A stretch of 15,527 nucleotides of DNA from Entamoeba invadens IP1 (lineage: Eukaryota; Evosea; Mastigamoebida; Endamoebidae), in contig NW_004191634.1 in assembly GCF_000330505.1 (NCBI RefSeq), positions 2,503-18,029 of the forward strand, written 5' to 3'. Positions 1-9,914 of this stretch are shown here, in pieces. The notes under the pieces are model-generated. The model was not told the DNA's origin and searched no databases. It saw nothing but the letters and a program-made list of their open reading frames with translations. A program made the position numbers and the translations under genes. Each line of letters starts with the position of its first letter. Positions within the stretch are counted from its first letter, which is position 1.

Positions 1-23
1 GAAAAAAAATCAATTTAAATATA

Positions 24-858
24 CAATCAAAGTCGCTTATTTGTGGGTTTTCTTGCATAAAAAGCTGTCTATTTGTAGGTTTTGCTAAGAATTTGAAGAA
101 TATTCTTTGATTTATTTTAATTATCAAAATTAATAAAAATTACCATATTCTTAATTTTTAGTCTTTTAATAAAGTCTGCTTGTAAATTGTTGTCCGCTTG
201 ACAAAAAAATACACAAAAAAGCTTTAAAAATAGGAATTAGAAAAAAGTTGTAAAACTAAATAAAATTAAAAATAGTGTTTTTGGAAATTTTTTAACAGTT
301 TCCCGTAATATTCCAGTTATAATGGTTTAAAAATTTACAGACAAGGTTTTAAAACTGAATTTATATAATTACAGATATAGGACTAAAGTTTCGACGAATA
401 CTGATGTTTCGATTTATTATTTGACTACTATTTGAATAATAATGAACAAGGTTCTTAATTATTTTCAAAAAATCGTTCAAATATAATTCTTATAAATAAT
501 TTATACAATGGTATAAAAATTATTAATTAATAGTCGAAACCTTAGTACCACATTTGCATTATCAATAAAAAAATATTATTAATAATAGTATTTTTTAAAT
601 AAAATATAAAAACAATTATTAATTATTGAAACCATTTTGACAAAAACTTTAAATAATTAGATTAAATAAGTTAAAAAAAATACAAAAGAAGTCTTATTCC
701 ATATTAGATTTTGTTTCATATGCACTCAAAAATATAGTTTTTAATTGATTTCAATTAATTATTCAGTTTCGAGAAGATACAACCTATTTGTATGTTTTGA
801 TTTTGATTGGTCACTTAACCCACAAATATGAAAACCTACAAATAAGCGACTTTGACTG
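24..858. mobile_element. Non-autonomous TA-inserting DNA transposon (MITE-like, Tc1/mariner-type)
   Basis: Seen: 24-52 and 830-858 are inverted repeats matching at 27 of 29 positions. They start CAATCAAAGTCGCTTATTTG on the left and CAGTCAAAGTCGCTTATTTG on the right, read inward. Each end is flanked by TA (22-23 and 859-860), the target duplication expected of Tc1/mariner-type elements. Each end also carries a second direct copy of the 12-mer TATTTGTRGGTT: left at 38-49 and 70-81, right on the opposite strand at 833-844 and 817-828. These may be doubled transposase-binding sites. The 835-bp body is very AT-rich and holds no convincing reading frame, so the element would need a transposase in trans. 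Known: Entamoeba genomes carry mariner-type elements. Family assignment rests only on the TA duplication and the ends. Confidence 0.78.
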
Positions 859-860
859 TA

Positions 861-1279
861 TTAATTTTAAATAATTTTTATATTTACATATTTATTAATT
901 ATCGAAAACATTTACTTAATATCTATTATTATTTAATAATAGTAATTAAACTAAATTTTATAACTCTCTTAAAATAATCAATAGGCGTACTTGAATATTT
1001 GATGGAAATCCATTTGAAAACAACTTTTTATACATTTGTTAACGTTTAAAGTTACAATTTTTAATTTAGAACATTTAAGAAACAATATTTAATCAACAAC
1101 CCATTTTATAAAAATATATATAATCAATAAAAATAATAAATGAATACAATACCTATGTTTTTACAAATTATCGTACTGTATATCATGGTACAACTAATCA
1201 CGACTTTATGTTTTTCGAGTGTTTTTTGTTACAAACACTTTTCCAAAAATGTAAAAAGTAAAAGAAAAAACCGATCAAT
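861..1279. other. AT-rich spacer without recognisable gene
   Basis: This stretch lies between the TA-flanked element and the first readable part of the MULE pseudogene. It is low-complexity AT-rich sequence. I looked here for the inverted end of the MULE, comparing it with the sequence after 4790, and saw no convincing match. The true 5' end of the MULE and its target duplication are therefore not located. Confidence 0.5.
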
Positions 1280-2422
1280 AACCAATGTTTCATTTGTTTA
1301 GCAAATAAAACAAGAGGTATTTCAAACATTTTGTATTTCAAACAATAAAATACAAGAGGTTGTTCAGCAAAAGTCGTTTTCTTTGAAAATGGAAAATTCA
1401 AAATGATTGAAAACACACGTTTTTTAAATCACAACAAGTTGTTAGCAAATAGAAACAATTATTCTATATTTGTCAGTATATTTGAGAAACATTTATTATT
1501 AAAAGCAAAAAAACAATTTTTATACTTGTTTTAAATAACAAAAATTTCATTCGTAACAAAAAAAGAAATACAAAAATACTTAAGTTTCATTAAGAGAATG
1601 CAAAGATGTGTATTGGACGTGTTGCTTTTATCCTTTGATTCGTTTATTTTTCCAAATCATCTATCGGTGACAAAGAGAGGTATTTCAATAGAAGAAACAA
1701 ATAACTGGTTTCTCTTTTTTGATTAAATAATAACACAACCAGACGAAGAGCGTGTTTTGTTTTTTTTTTATTTTTTTAACAACGTATCGCCAAATTAAGT
1801 CACACGTTTTTTTTTGATGATGGCACTTACAAAATAGCAACTTCATTAATAAAATGTTTATACACAATTCATACATTAATAAATGGAAATTGTTTCGCAA
1901 TAACAATTTTATTGATGCCCAACAAAAAAGCAACTTTTGAAAGAGCATTTGAAATTATCAATACTTTTATTAATAATGGACTTAATGGTGAGTCCATAAT
2001 TAAGTTAATATTTATATCTGATTGTCAACCAGCTGCATTTGTCCCAGCCAAAAATGTTCTTGGATAAGGTATCCACATTTGTTTTTTTTCAAATAAAGCT
2101 GTATGGAAAAGAATGTCACAGGAGGGGGTTGTAATCAGAGTTCAATAATGACCCTCTTTTACATCAATGGGCAAGAAGATCAATGGCACTTCCGTTTGTA
2201 CCAAGTGATAAATTGATATATTGTTTTGAATGGTGTTTTGAAAATCTCGCTTTGATAAAATTTATGGCCTAAAAGGAGATATCGCCGACAAATTTCGAAG
2301 AATGATTTATTATTATAAAAGTCAGTAGATTTCTTCTCTTAAACAAATTGCTCGCGTTTATCAGTTTGATTTGAATGACAGAACCAATAATAACCGTGAA
2401 AGTTACCATAGTGTATTAATTA
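1280..2422 (+). pseudogene. Mutator-like (MULE) transposase, 5' part, decayed and interrupted
   Basis: This is the N-terminal and catalytic part of a MULE transposase, read in several frames. Around 1280-1430 a FLYWCH-like zinc-binding segment is recognisable (TRGCSAKVVFFENGKFK followed by NHN). The transposase core follows. DDGTYK holds the likely first catalytic Asp (codon 1819-1821), then come YTIH and LMPNKKATFERAFEII, then ISDCQPAA with the likely second Asp (2020-2022) and GIHICFFSNKAVWKRM. QWARRSMALPFVPSD is in another frame near 2168, and NNNRESYH has the candidate catalytic Glu at 2398-2400. Damage: frame changes between about 1430 and 1816, near 2130 and near 2250, and in-frame stops at 2065-2067 (TAA) and 2326-2328 (TAG). 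The frame is then cut by the element at 2421-4158 and resumes after it. Known: MULEs have been described from Entamoeba. The start codon is not clear. Confidence 0.82.
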
Positions 2423-2468
2423 TAGGGGGTCTATAAACTGGTTGGGATCCATAAACTAGTTGGGGAAT
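2421..2468 (+). repeat. Left terminal inverted repeat of nested element
   Basis: 48 bp identical to the reverse complement of 4111-4158. Beyond 2468 the match stops: TTATTAG on the left against GCTCCAA on the right. It contains two tandem copies of a 15-16-bp motif (TAAACTGGTTGGG, TAAACTAGTTGGGG) and a BamHI-like GGATCC between them. Confidence 0.92.
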
Positions 2469-3844
2469 TTATTAGAAACTTTTAAAGGAAAAACATTATT
2501 TACATGTATTTTGGAAAAGAAAAACCCTGCTCTGCAGTTTTGGGAAGTATAAAACATGTTAATTTCTATTTTTGTTTTTGTTGTTTTGCAATTTTAGCAA
2601 TTAATAAAAACCAATGAAACCAAAAAACAACCAATGAATAAAAACAAATCATTTATATTTTTTTGTGGATAAAATATATTATTTCGGAAGAGAATCGTGT
2701 TCTCTTTTTTATCCTATAACACACATTCAAACATTTTGTTCACACATTACACAAAAAGTGGTCAACGACCGTGGCAAATTAAATTATCTCGCTCTCACAT
2801 ATATTATATATTATATTTTTATCACAATCTTTTTTCACATATTATAAATAATGCAATGAATGACTGTTTTGAGTTCAAAATATTTTCTTTTATAGTTCAA
2901 AATTCGATTCTTTAAATTTGTTGACTTTTCAATCCATTCTTATTTTTATCTAATTTTATTTTATTTAAAATGTAAATCTAAACACAACAACGTTTTTGAT
3001 TAATACAATTAATATTTTAATATAATAAAATATTAAATTTCAATTGTTTATCGAGATTCATTTGAAATTATAATAACAATAAATGTTGATTTAAATTTTT
3101 ATTGAAAGTATTTGAATAAAAAACATTATTTTTAAAAAAATGTTTTTACTTAAGATGTATGTTATATTATACTATTATATGCTATAATTATTAATAATAT
3201 TTATTGTGCTTATTTATTAGTTTATAAAATTATTATTTTATCAAGAATAATGATTTACACATCAACTTATTCTTTAATAAATAACAATGATCAGACACTC
3301 AACATTCAAATAATGTATTTAACATGTTTTTAACAGCTTTTTATTTTCAAAAAAACTCACTTTTGATATCCAAGAATGTGTTTATTAAAGTTGACTTTAT
3401 TAATTTTTATAAAACTAAAACAATATTATAATTTACTATCAATAAAACTATTTATTTTTCATTTTATTTTCAAAAAATCAACAATCTTACAACAAGGAAT
3501 GTAGTGCATTTACCTGTCATTCATTTCAATTTATTTATTCAATAGATGTTATCAAAGAGTCCATTACAACAATTTGAAATTTCAATTTTTCAAAATAAAA
3601 AAGATAAATTATTTTAACAGGGATTCCTTTTTTAACTTTTTAAAACACATATGTTTACATATTACCCTTTATGACGAACAATAATATTATAACATTATCC
3701 CACATGTGTCATATATAACACTTCATGTATAAACATATTAAAATAAATATCATCGTTAAGAGAAACGATGACTATTTTTTTGATAAATACAAAAACAAAG
3801 GTTTCATTTTTCGTTCCAAAAAACAAAAAGTATTACAAATTTTT

Positions 3845-3865
3845 ACCCGTCACTTTGTAACGGGT
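3845..3865. repeat. Small hairpin inside nested element
   Basis: ACCCGT at 3845-3850 and ACGGGT at 3860-3865 form a perfect 6-bp stem with a 9-nt loop. It is GC-richer than its surroundings. It lies within the short reading frame 3725-3913. No function is assigned. Confidence 0.35.
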
Positions 3866-4110
3866 TTGTTAAAAAGCAATATTTGTAAAAAAATTATTTT
3901 TAAAATTTACTAATACAATACTTGACTTACAAAAAGCGTTCATATTATTGGCCAGTTAATAAATCCATTTTCCTTCCACAAACAAATAAATCAAAATTAT
4001 TTCAAAAAGTGAGCGAAAACGGAAAATCAAGGGTTTTTGTTCTTTTGAATAATAACAATAAATATTTATTGATTATGTTTTACATTGTATTAGTTTCGAT
4101 GTTTTGGAGC

Positions 4111-4158
4111 ATTCCCCAACTAGTTTATGGATCCCAACCAGTTTATAGACCCCCTATA
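4111..4158 (-). repeat. Right terminal inverted repeat of nested element
   Basis: Perfect reverse complement of 2421-2468. A short reading frame starting near 3922 runs through this TIR, so that frame is unlikely to be a real gene. Confidence 0.92.
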
Positions 4159-4790
4159 ATATAAGAACGTGTTCATCCTAATATTTATATTTTGACACAC
4201 ATTCTTCGTGAAGTTGAAAATGTCGTATTTGAAAACTACGCTTAATTTCTTAATGGTGTCAATTCAAAAAACGTGCCAAAAACAATAACAGAGTTTAAAA
4301 GAAAAACAACTGAAATTAATAATAAGATGAAAGTTGGATTGTTTTTAACGGGTTTATCTTATCTTGACGCAATTTCAATTAGCTACATGTCTTATTATTG
4401 TTCTTGCAAATAACCGAGAACAGTTCGAGTGCTAATTCGATTAAAATGAACAAAATGTATTTATCTCAAATAATTTCAATATCAGAAGAACAACAGTTGG
4501 ATTCAGAAAAAACAATAAAAACAGAATCTACGTCAAGTATAACAGATATAACAAGAGAAGAATTATTAAAAACATCATGTGAAATTTCACAATCACGTTG
4601 TCGAGACTTAGAGGTCGACGTTCAGCAAAAAATCTTATTATCGTCAATTGTATCCGATCTAATTAACGATAATATTTATGAAAAAACAGATAAACCAATA
4701 CGTCGTCTAAAACAAAAAAAGAAAACAGTTTTACAACAGATTGCAAAAAAAACACAAAAGAAAAACAAAAGATATTTAATCGATTATTAA
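4159..4790 (+). pseudogene. MULE transposase, 3' part after the nested insertion
   Basis: This is the continuation of the MULE at 1280-2422. From codon 4168 it reads RVHPNIYILTHILREVENVV, the region that in MULE transposases follows the NN..E..H motif. It then reads MKVGLFLTGLSYLDAIS, like the usual C-terminal 'YL..IS' segment. The join to the upstream part is off by one base, and an in-frame TAA follows ENYA near 4240. The frame changes again near 4398, where an open 130-codon stretch (4398-4790) runs to a stop. It is Ser/Glu-rich, then strongly Lys-rich (KQKKKTVLQQIAKKTQKKNK). That stretch is most simply the basic tail of the same protein, but it could be an unrelated short frame. Confidence 0.7.
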
Positions 4791-5209
4791 TATGTGATGT
4801 TTTAATAATATTGTAATTTCATTATTAATTGATATATATATATAAACGAAAATATACCAATATTTTAATATATTTCTTCAAATGTATTAAAATGTGTGCA
4901 CTATAGTGAAACAATTTTATGACGGTTTTTAAATGTAGTAAAAATAATCAAAAGACGTAATAATGACACTTTTACAAAATGTATTTCTCCTTGTATGCAC
5001 ATAATAAATGTATATAATATAATTATATCAATTTGACAGGCAAACAGATATAAAAAATATTATATATTTGTTATAAAAAACTTAAATAAAAAATAATACC
5101 ACATGTGTGTCAAATAGTTGTAATGTGTTTTTTATTAATAAAGAACTGTTATTAATATTAGACTGTATATTCGATAAATTAAAATAAAAGATTAATAACA
5201 TAATATATA
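4791..5209. other. AT-rich intergenic region, no gene seen
   Basis: This separates the MULE 3' end from the minus-strand pseudogene. The right end of the MULE should lie here if it is retained, but no inverted counterpart of 861-1279 was recognised. The part just before 5210 would contain the 3' UTR of the minus-strand pseudogene, with runs such as TTATTAAT that resemble AT-rich Entamoeba polyadenylation contexts. That is weak evidence. Confidence 0.4.
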
Positions 5210-6430
5210 TCAATTTTCTTTAAATTGTGTAAAATGATCTTTATTACTGTTTATAAAACGAGTACACCCAACATATTGGTACACTAGTTTTATACCAAAA
5301 AGACATCTTGTGTTTCTTTTTATTATTTGTTTTTTCTTTTCGCTGTTTTGTTGTTTTGAGTTGTTTTCGCAACGCATATCAAAAACAACATATTTGTCGA
5401 CCTCCAAATTTTTAACTTGTCTTTCCATGCCAAATGGGCACTTTTCGATGCCATAGTCGTATGAATTCATTTGCAACGAGCATTCCATCACGCCGTCTAT
5501 CTTCCGTGGTACTTTCAAGTCTTTATTTCCTGTTGTGAACAAACAACTTGAATTTAACACACCAACACAAAACGCCTATTTTTTCTCTTTAATACAAAAT
5601 TTCTTCATTTTCTCTTTTCCATTGTCACGAAGAAGAAACACAAAAACGACACCCATTTGTACTATCTATGACTATCACAACACCATCACAGCGACTGATC
5701 GTTTTATAGAACTTTGCACTCCCACGCCCCATTCAATCAACTTCACTATCAAACACTGTTTTCATGTATTGTTATCCACTCCACGCCAATATTGCCTATT
5801 CAACATCTTGTTATTTTCATCTTCTTCAAGTTGTCGTTGTGACTTCTCTGAACGACTCAATTTCTCAATTTTGTCTTCACTCTGTCGTGTTCTGTCACTT
5901 CGTCTGAATAGTATTCGTGGGTATTTTGTCTTCTGTTGTGTCACACTAGTGTTGTGATCTTGTCGTGTCACACTCAAACAACTCGACTCTTTCTCTCCAT
6001 TATTTCGAATTTCACTCATACGTTTTGGTTTCAACATTTTCTCTTTCTTAACACTTCGCCGCATCTTATGCTTGTTCTTCATCACTACAATACTTTTATA
6101 ATCACTCCAACACTTCTCTTCAACACTTTTGATTAAACACATCAGTTCTTCACTCACTTCAAAACATCGACTTGTCTTACTCATCACAGCACCGTACAAC
6201 GATTCACATCACTTAACACTCTCTAAGACGTCATTCATCTCATTCACTGCTTCTTGTCAACTTTTTATCAACAAATCTTCAGGCAAACATGGGCTACTCT
6301 TCTCTTCATACACATGCAACACACTCATCAATGGCTCAAAACACCCGTTTAATGTCGTCACACGACACTCAAGGCAACTCTCGAAGTCTTTTCCTTTCAT
6401 TTCTCTTCTTTTAAGTTGTACTATACACAT
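5210..6430 (-). pseudogene. Broken TLDc-type domain protein (Entamoeba family), probable
   Basis: Read on the minus strand, three open blocks (6430-6257, 6199-5762, 5560-5210) lie in one frame. The N-terminal third is helical and coiled-coil-like (LKRREMKGKDFESCLEC, QEAVNEMNDVLESVK). A basic Ser/Lys/Glu-rich middle follows (KMRRSVKKEKMLKPKRMSE). Between the second and third blocks another frame reads VFDSEVD, then a TGA at 5733-5735 where the family would have Gly, then MGRG and VVIVIDSTNGCRF. This resembles the VFDS-DG...FG core of TLDc domains. The last block (FCVGVLNSS, YDYGIEKCPFGMERQ, KYVVFDM) fits the end of such a domain. Damage: at least four in-frame stops plus two compensating frame shifts around 5560-5760. 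TLDc proteins are linked to oxidative-stress and vesicle roles in other eukaryotes; the role in Entamoeba is unknown. The start at 6430 is the first ATG of the frame. Confidence 0.6.
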
Positions 6431-6445
6431 AATAGATATAACCAA

Positions 6446-7164
6446 TACATATAATACACCAACTTGATCACTTCTCTCTTCTCATGTACTATCATTATTT
6501 AACTATTTTTACTACTTACTATAGTACTCGCCTTGATTCGAGTTTTCTTCTCATTTACTCAAATTGTACTATTTATAACTATATTTTAATATAATTTATA
6601 CTATATTTATGATACAGTGTTATTGTACTTCAAGTACTATACTTTTCATAAATTTTATTATTATTTAAAGTATTATTATTGTTTAAAGACAAACATTTTG
6701 TTTGTGCGTTGAAATAAGAATTGATGTTATTTCTTCACAAATACATATGAACTTGTCAACTTAGTTATTGATTTAATCAAACTATCACTATCATATTTAT
6801 GTTATATGAAAATTATTTGTTTGTTATTTTTTTATTTTGTTATAATTAAAAACAATTATAATTATTTTATTGTCACATTAACATAAAATGTTTGTACTAT
6901 TCATGTCTTCATTATAATAATACGTTTTCTTGTTATACAAACAACTATATTTTGATGATGTATTCACAAGTTATCACATTAAAACTAAATAACAAAACCA
7001 TTTATTATGTATACCACACAATTAATTAATGTTTTTTATTATGAAAATTTGTAAAACAGTGTTGTAAATGCAATACATTTTATTTGTTACATATAATTAT
7101 TAATTTAATAATATTAAAAACGTGATTGTAACATATTAAATCTTTATTTTTAAATTTATAATAA
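6446..7164. other. AT-rich intergenic region upstream of the TLDc-like pseudogene
   Basis: About 720 bp with no supported reading frame on either strand. It lies at the 5' side of the minus-strand pseudogene and the 3' side of the LRR gene. It should contain the former promoter of the pseudogene, but I could not pick out a convincing TATA/initiator pair. Confidence 0.45.
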
Positions 7165-7196
7165 CAAAACACCAATAAATAACAACTTTGACTGTA
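7165..7196 (-). repeat. Orphan transposon end related to the element at 24-858
   Basis: Read on the minus strand from 7196 it begins TACAGTCAAAGTTGTTATTT. This aligns with the right end of the first element (TACAGTCAAAGTCGCTTATTT) with one substitution and one gap, and the similarity continues weakly into the next ten or so bases. No facing left end was found upstream, so this is a relic or a diverged family member. It sits only about 20 bp past the stop codon of the LRR gene and may fall in its 3' UTR. Confidence 0.45.
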
Positions 7197-7215
7197 ATTA
7201 TGGCATAAATGTGAT

Positions 7216-9864
7216 TTAATTTCTTTTGTCATGTTTTGTATTTGACAACAAGAATGGGCAGTCCTTAACTACGATTTGGTCTCCTCGTATTTTACCAACA
7301 ATTCTTTTGAGCTTTTTACACGACTGTAAATGCACACGTTGTGTGTTTTCTCCAAGCACAATTTCCTCCAACAACTCACACGACTTGACAACCAGTTTCT
7401 CGACCTTCTCGCCACATTTTATTGTCTTACATTTCTTCCAGCTCACACTCGTCTTTTTGGTGTTGACAAACATCGTGTTTTGTACAGCAACTTTTTGTGT
7501 GACTTTTTGTTCTATTTGAGTTGTTCTATTTGATTCGATTGTTTTGAATTTGATTCCATTCAATTTGACGTACACGGTGTTTTTATTTAAAATCAGTTTG
7601 TCCGCAACATAAGTCCCTTTGTTCTCGTTCTCAATTTGAATTCTTTTCCATGGAAGTCGTCCAAAATCGAGAACTTTTTGTTTCTTCATTTGGACAACAA
7701 CATTTTCAACATTTTGAGTCGTTCTTTGCAAATAGTAAAAGTTGTCCAAATCAAATTCCACATAATATCCACAAAACCCGACGTTGCCACAAACACGTAT
7801 CAAAGACGTTGTTGGTTGACTTGACTCTTTTGTCTGTTTATCAACAACAGATGCGACGTTTTCATCAAAAGAAACACCGCAGTACACCATATTCGACATG
7901 TTGGATACAACAGAAGAAACGACACCGCAATGTATTTGAATGTCAAATAGTGAATCGACATACACGTGGTTTGCCTTTTCGATGAACACATCTTTGATTG
8001 AGTTGTTGGTGATGGAAATTTTGATGTCGATATTTTCACTTGTGAGGTTTGGCGGAATTGTCTTTTGATTTTCAAATGACAGCATTTTGACTTGTCCGTC
8101 ATACAACACAACTCCACAAAACACATCAAAAGAGACTTCTTGTTCTGTGGTGGAGTTGCATTTGTCAGTCAAAGCAATAAGTGCAACAATTTAATCATTT
8201 GTTGGTAAATTAGTGAATTGCGATAATTGTGAATTTAACACTTTGAAATGTCCGTTGAGTGGTGCGTGAATATGTGAGGCGGTGACATCACTGAAATACT
8301 TTGTCTTGACTTTGCCAGTCTTAATTGGTTTGTTTGTGTTGTCCAATGAAACATGTGAACATTTATTAAAGAAGATGTTACCCAAAGTGCAGTGTGCGAT
8401 TGTCACGTTGTTTGTTTGCGTTGCTTTCAAATTTTCAATTGTCGTGTTTTTGATTGAAATAGTTGAAGAATTGTTGAGGACCATTGACCACATTGTGGAA
8501 TTGGAGTGACTTTCAATAGTCGAGTGTTCAACTTCTGTGAATATGATGGTGTTTGCAAAGTCTTCTATCACAAGAGATAGTGCAGAACAGTTGACACAAC
8601 ACGTGGACTCAACTCCACTCAGCGTGACTGTTATTTCTGAGCACTTTTCAATTGTGACACGTGTACAAAATAAATTGCAAATTGTTTGCTTTGTGATGTT
8701 AAAAAGTGTCAACCTGACGACCAGGCGACTTTGTAGATTGAATGTTGGTATCACATTGTCAAGTAAAACAAGTGGACATGTAATTGGATATCTCGAATCT
8801 GCCCCATACCATATATTTTGATTTGGCACTTTAACTACATTTCCAATTTCTTCATATTCTGAATAAACTTCTTCATCGTCATTATCATTGTCAGTGATAT
8901 CATTACCATCGTCTATGTCTTCTTGTTCTTGATTTTTATGAAGTTTTGTTTTGATCATCCATTTATCATATTCAACTTCGTACTTATAAGTATTAATTTT
9001 ATAAACCTTATCATATTTAAAACACCCAAAGTCTAATCCCTTTTTATTTGTGACAACAACTTCACCAATAAATCAGGACTCGTCTAACACGTAACAGTTG
9101 TCTATGACATTCTCTGTGTTGTAGTACACACTCACACCCAACTGTTTGAGTGCTAAAAACGCACTTTCAAACTCTTCTCTGTAGATTTCTGTTGAAATGC
9201 TTTTCTCAATAAACACAGAAATGTTGACGTTGTCCAATTTGTGTTGGTGCTTTAAATTGACTTCAGAAATGCACTCACAAATTGTGTTCAAATAAGTGAA
9301 ATGTGTGCAATTCCAAATCGTCACTTTTTTCACATTGGGAAGTCCAAATATCGCACTCAACAAATCTTTGTTGCGGATCCACCCATCAATCTGCACACTC
9401 TCAAGACTCGTATACGTCTCATTTGGTATAACTGCCTTATTCTTCGTCACAACAAACAAATTCGCTATTTTTGGAATTGCTTGAGGCGCAATTTTAGGGT
9501 GGTTGTGTGTGAATTTAACAACACCAGACAACCGATTTCTGTTGTGTGGAGTCTTCACAAGGCGGATTTTCTTCACTTTATTTATCACCTTATTGTCATC
9601 TCCCAACATATAATCAACACACTGCAACGTTTCAATTTTGGGGAACGCCTTTAATATAAATAAAAATATTGAGGCGTATAATGCATTGCGCTGCTCTTTG
9701 AACATCGAAAAACATTGAACTGCGACATCTATGAATGGATTGATATAGAGACCATTAAGACATGAACTACACTTCTTGTTGACTTTTATAAAGGTTTTGA
9801 GGGACTCTACAGTGTTGATATAAAGCGCAACATTCATCATATAGACTATTTCTAACTTACTCAT
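7216..9864 (-). pseudogene. Entamoeba LRR/beta-solenoid-type protein gene with two in-frame stops
   Basis: One minus-strand frame runs 882 codons from ATG at 9862-9864 to TAA at 7216-7218. It is broken only by TGA at codon 264 (9073-9075) and TAA at codon 558 (8191-8193). No frameshift is seen, and the sequence between the open blocks stays coding-like (FIGEVVVTNKKGLDFGCFKYD after the first stop). Residues 1-45 match a leader common in large Entamoeba families (YMMNVALYI...VNKKC...INPF). Residues 70-255 show leucine-rich-like strands (LPNVKKVTIWNCTHF, CISEVNL). Residues about 312-340 are an acidic linker (DIDDGNDITDNDNDDEE). Residues about 350-740 are beta-strand-rich with frequent N/T/C (VTIEKCSEITVTL, TISIKNTTIENL), like a solenoid. 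The end (about 810-870) returns to LRR-like repeats (VEKLVVKSCELLEEIVL). There is no signal peptide and no enzyme motif. It could be a recent pseudogene, three separate short genes, or a gene read through its stops. Confidence 0.72.
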
Positions 9865-9877
9865 TGCAAAAAGTGGT

Positions 9878-9914
9878 AATGAATTATTTAGAAAAACACA
9901 ATTTTTTATAAAAA
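9878..9914 (-). promoter_or_regulatory. Putative core promoter of the LRR gene
   Basis: On the minus strand a TATA-like TTTTATAAAA lies at about 9905-9913. An AATTCA at 9880-9885, about 25 bp downstream, resembles the Entamoeba initiator (AAAAATTCA), and the ATG follows at 9864. The implied 5' UTR of roughly 20 nt is typical of Entamoeba mRNAs. In a region this AT-rich, such motifs also occur by chance. Confidence 0.45.

Larger units (their letters stand above)
2421..4158. mobile_element. 1.7-kb non-autonomous TIR element nested inside the MULE pseudogene
   Basis: Seen: 2421-2468 and 4111-4158 are perfect 48-bp inverted repeats (TATAGGGGGTCTATAAACTG at the outer edge). The outermost TATA makes the border ambiguous. 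If the target duplication is TA at 2421-2422 and 4157-4158, the element proper is 2423-4156. The flanks belong to one MULE transposase: SYHSVL lies just before and VHPNIYIL just after, which fixes this as an insertion. Inside the TIR two direct sub-repeats about 20 bp apart (TATAAACTGGTTGGG and CATAAACTAGTTGGGG) resemble doubled binding sites. The body has only short AT-rich frames, such as 3725-3913 (62 codons), with no recognisable transposase. Family is inferred as Tc1/mariner-type from the TA-rich border. The perfect TIR identity suggests a younger age than the host MULE. Confidence 0.85.

Noticed and set aside
1198..1948. Two minus-strand frames of 72 and 87 codons
   Set aside because: They lie opposite the FLYWCH-like and catalytic parts of the plus-strand MULE and have hydrophobic, low-complexity products.
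3725..4164. Two short plus-strand frames (62 and 80 codons) in the nested element
   Set aside because: They have no recognisable transposase motifs, and the second runs straight through the terminal inverted repeat and needs a TTG start.
861..5209. Long inverted ends of the MULE
   Set aside because: I compared 861-1279 with the reverse complement of 4791-5209 by eye and saw only AT-rich chance matches. The MULE ends may be deleted or too diverged.
5535..6467. Overlapping plus-strand frames rich in Ser, Thr and Cys
   Set aside because: They are the antisense of the minus-strand TLDc-like pseudogene, whose frame gives sensible Lys/Glu-rich helices and domain motifs. The plus-strand products look like typical shadow translations.
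7226..9654. Plus-strand frames across the LRR gene
   Set aside because: All lie opposite the 882-codon minus frame and show no domain or start context. The minus strand has the Entamoeba leader and a promoter.
7216..9864. Introns or a changed genetic code explaining the in-frame stops
   Set aside because: No GTTTGT...TAG intron fits around 9073 or 8191, and the bridging sequence is itself coding-like. Two different stop codons (TGA and TAA) are involved, and normal stops end other frames, so reassignment is unlikely.
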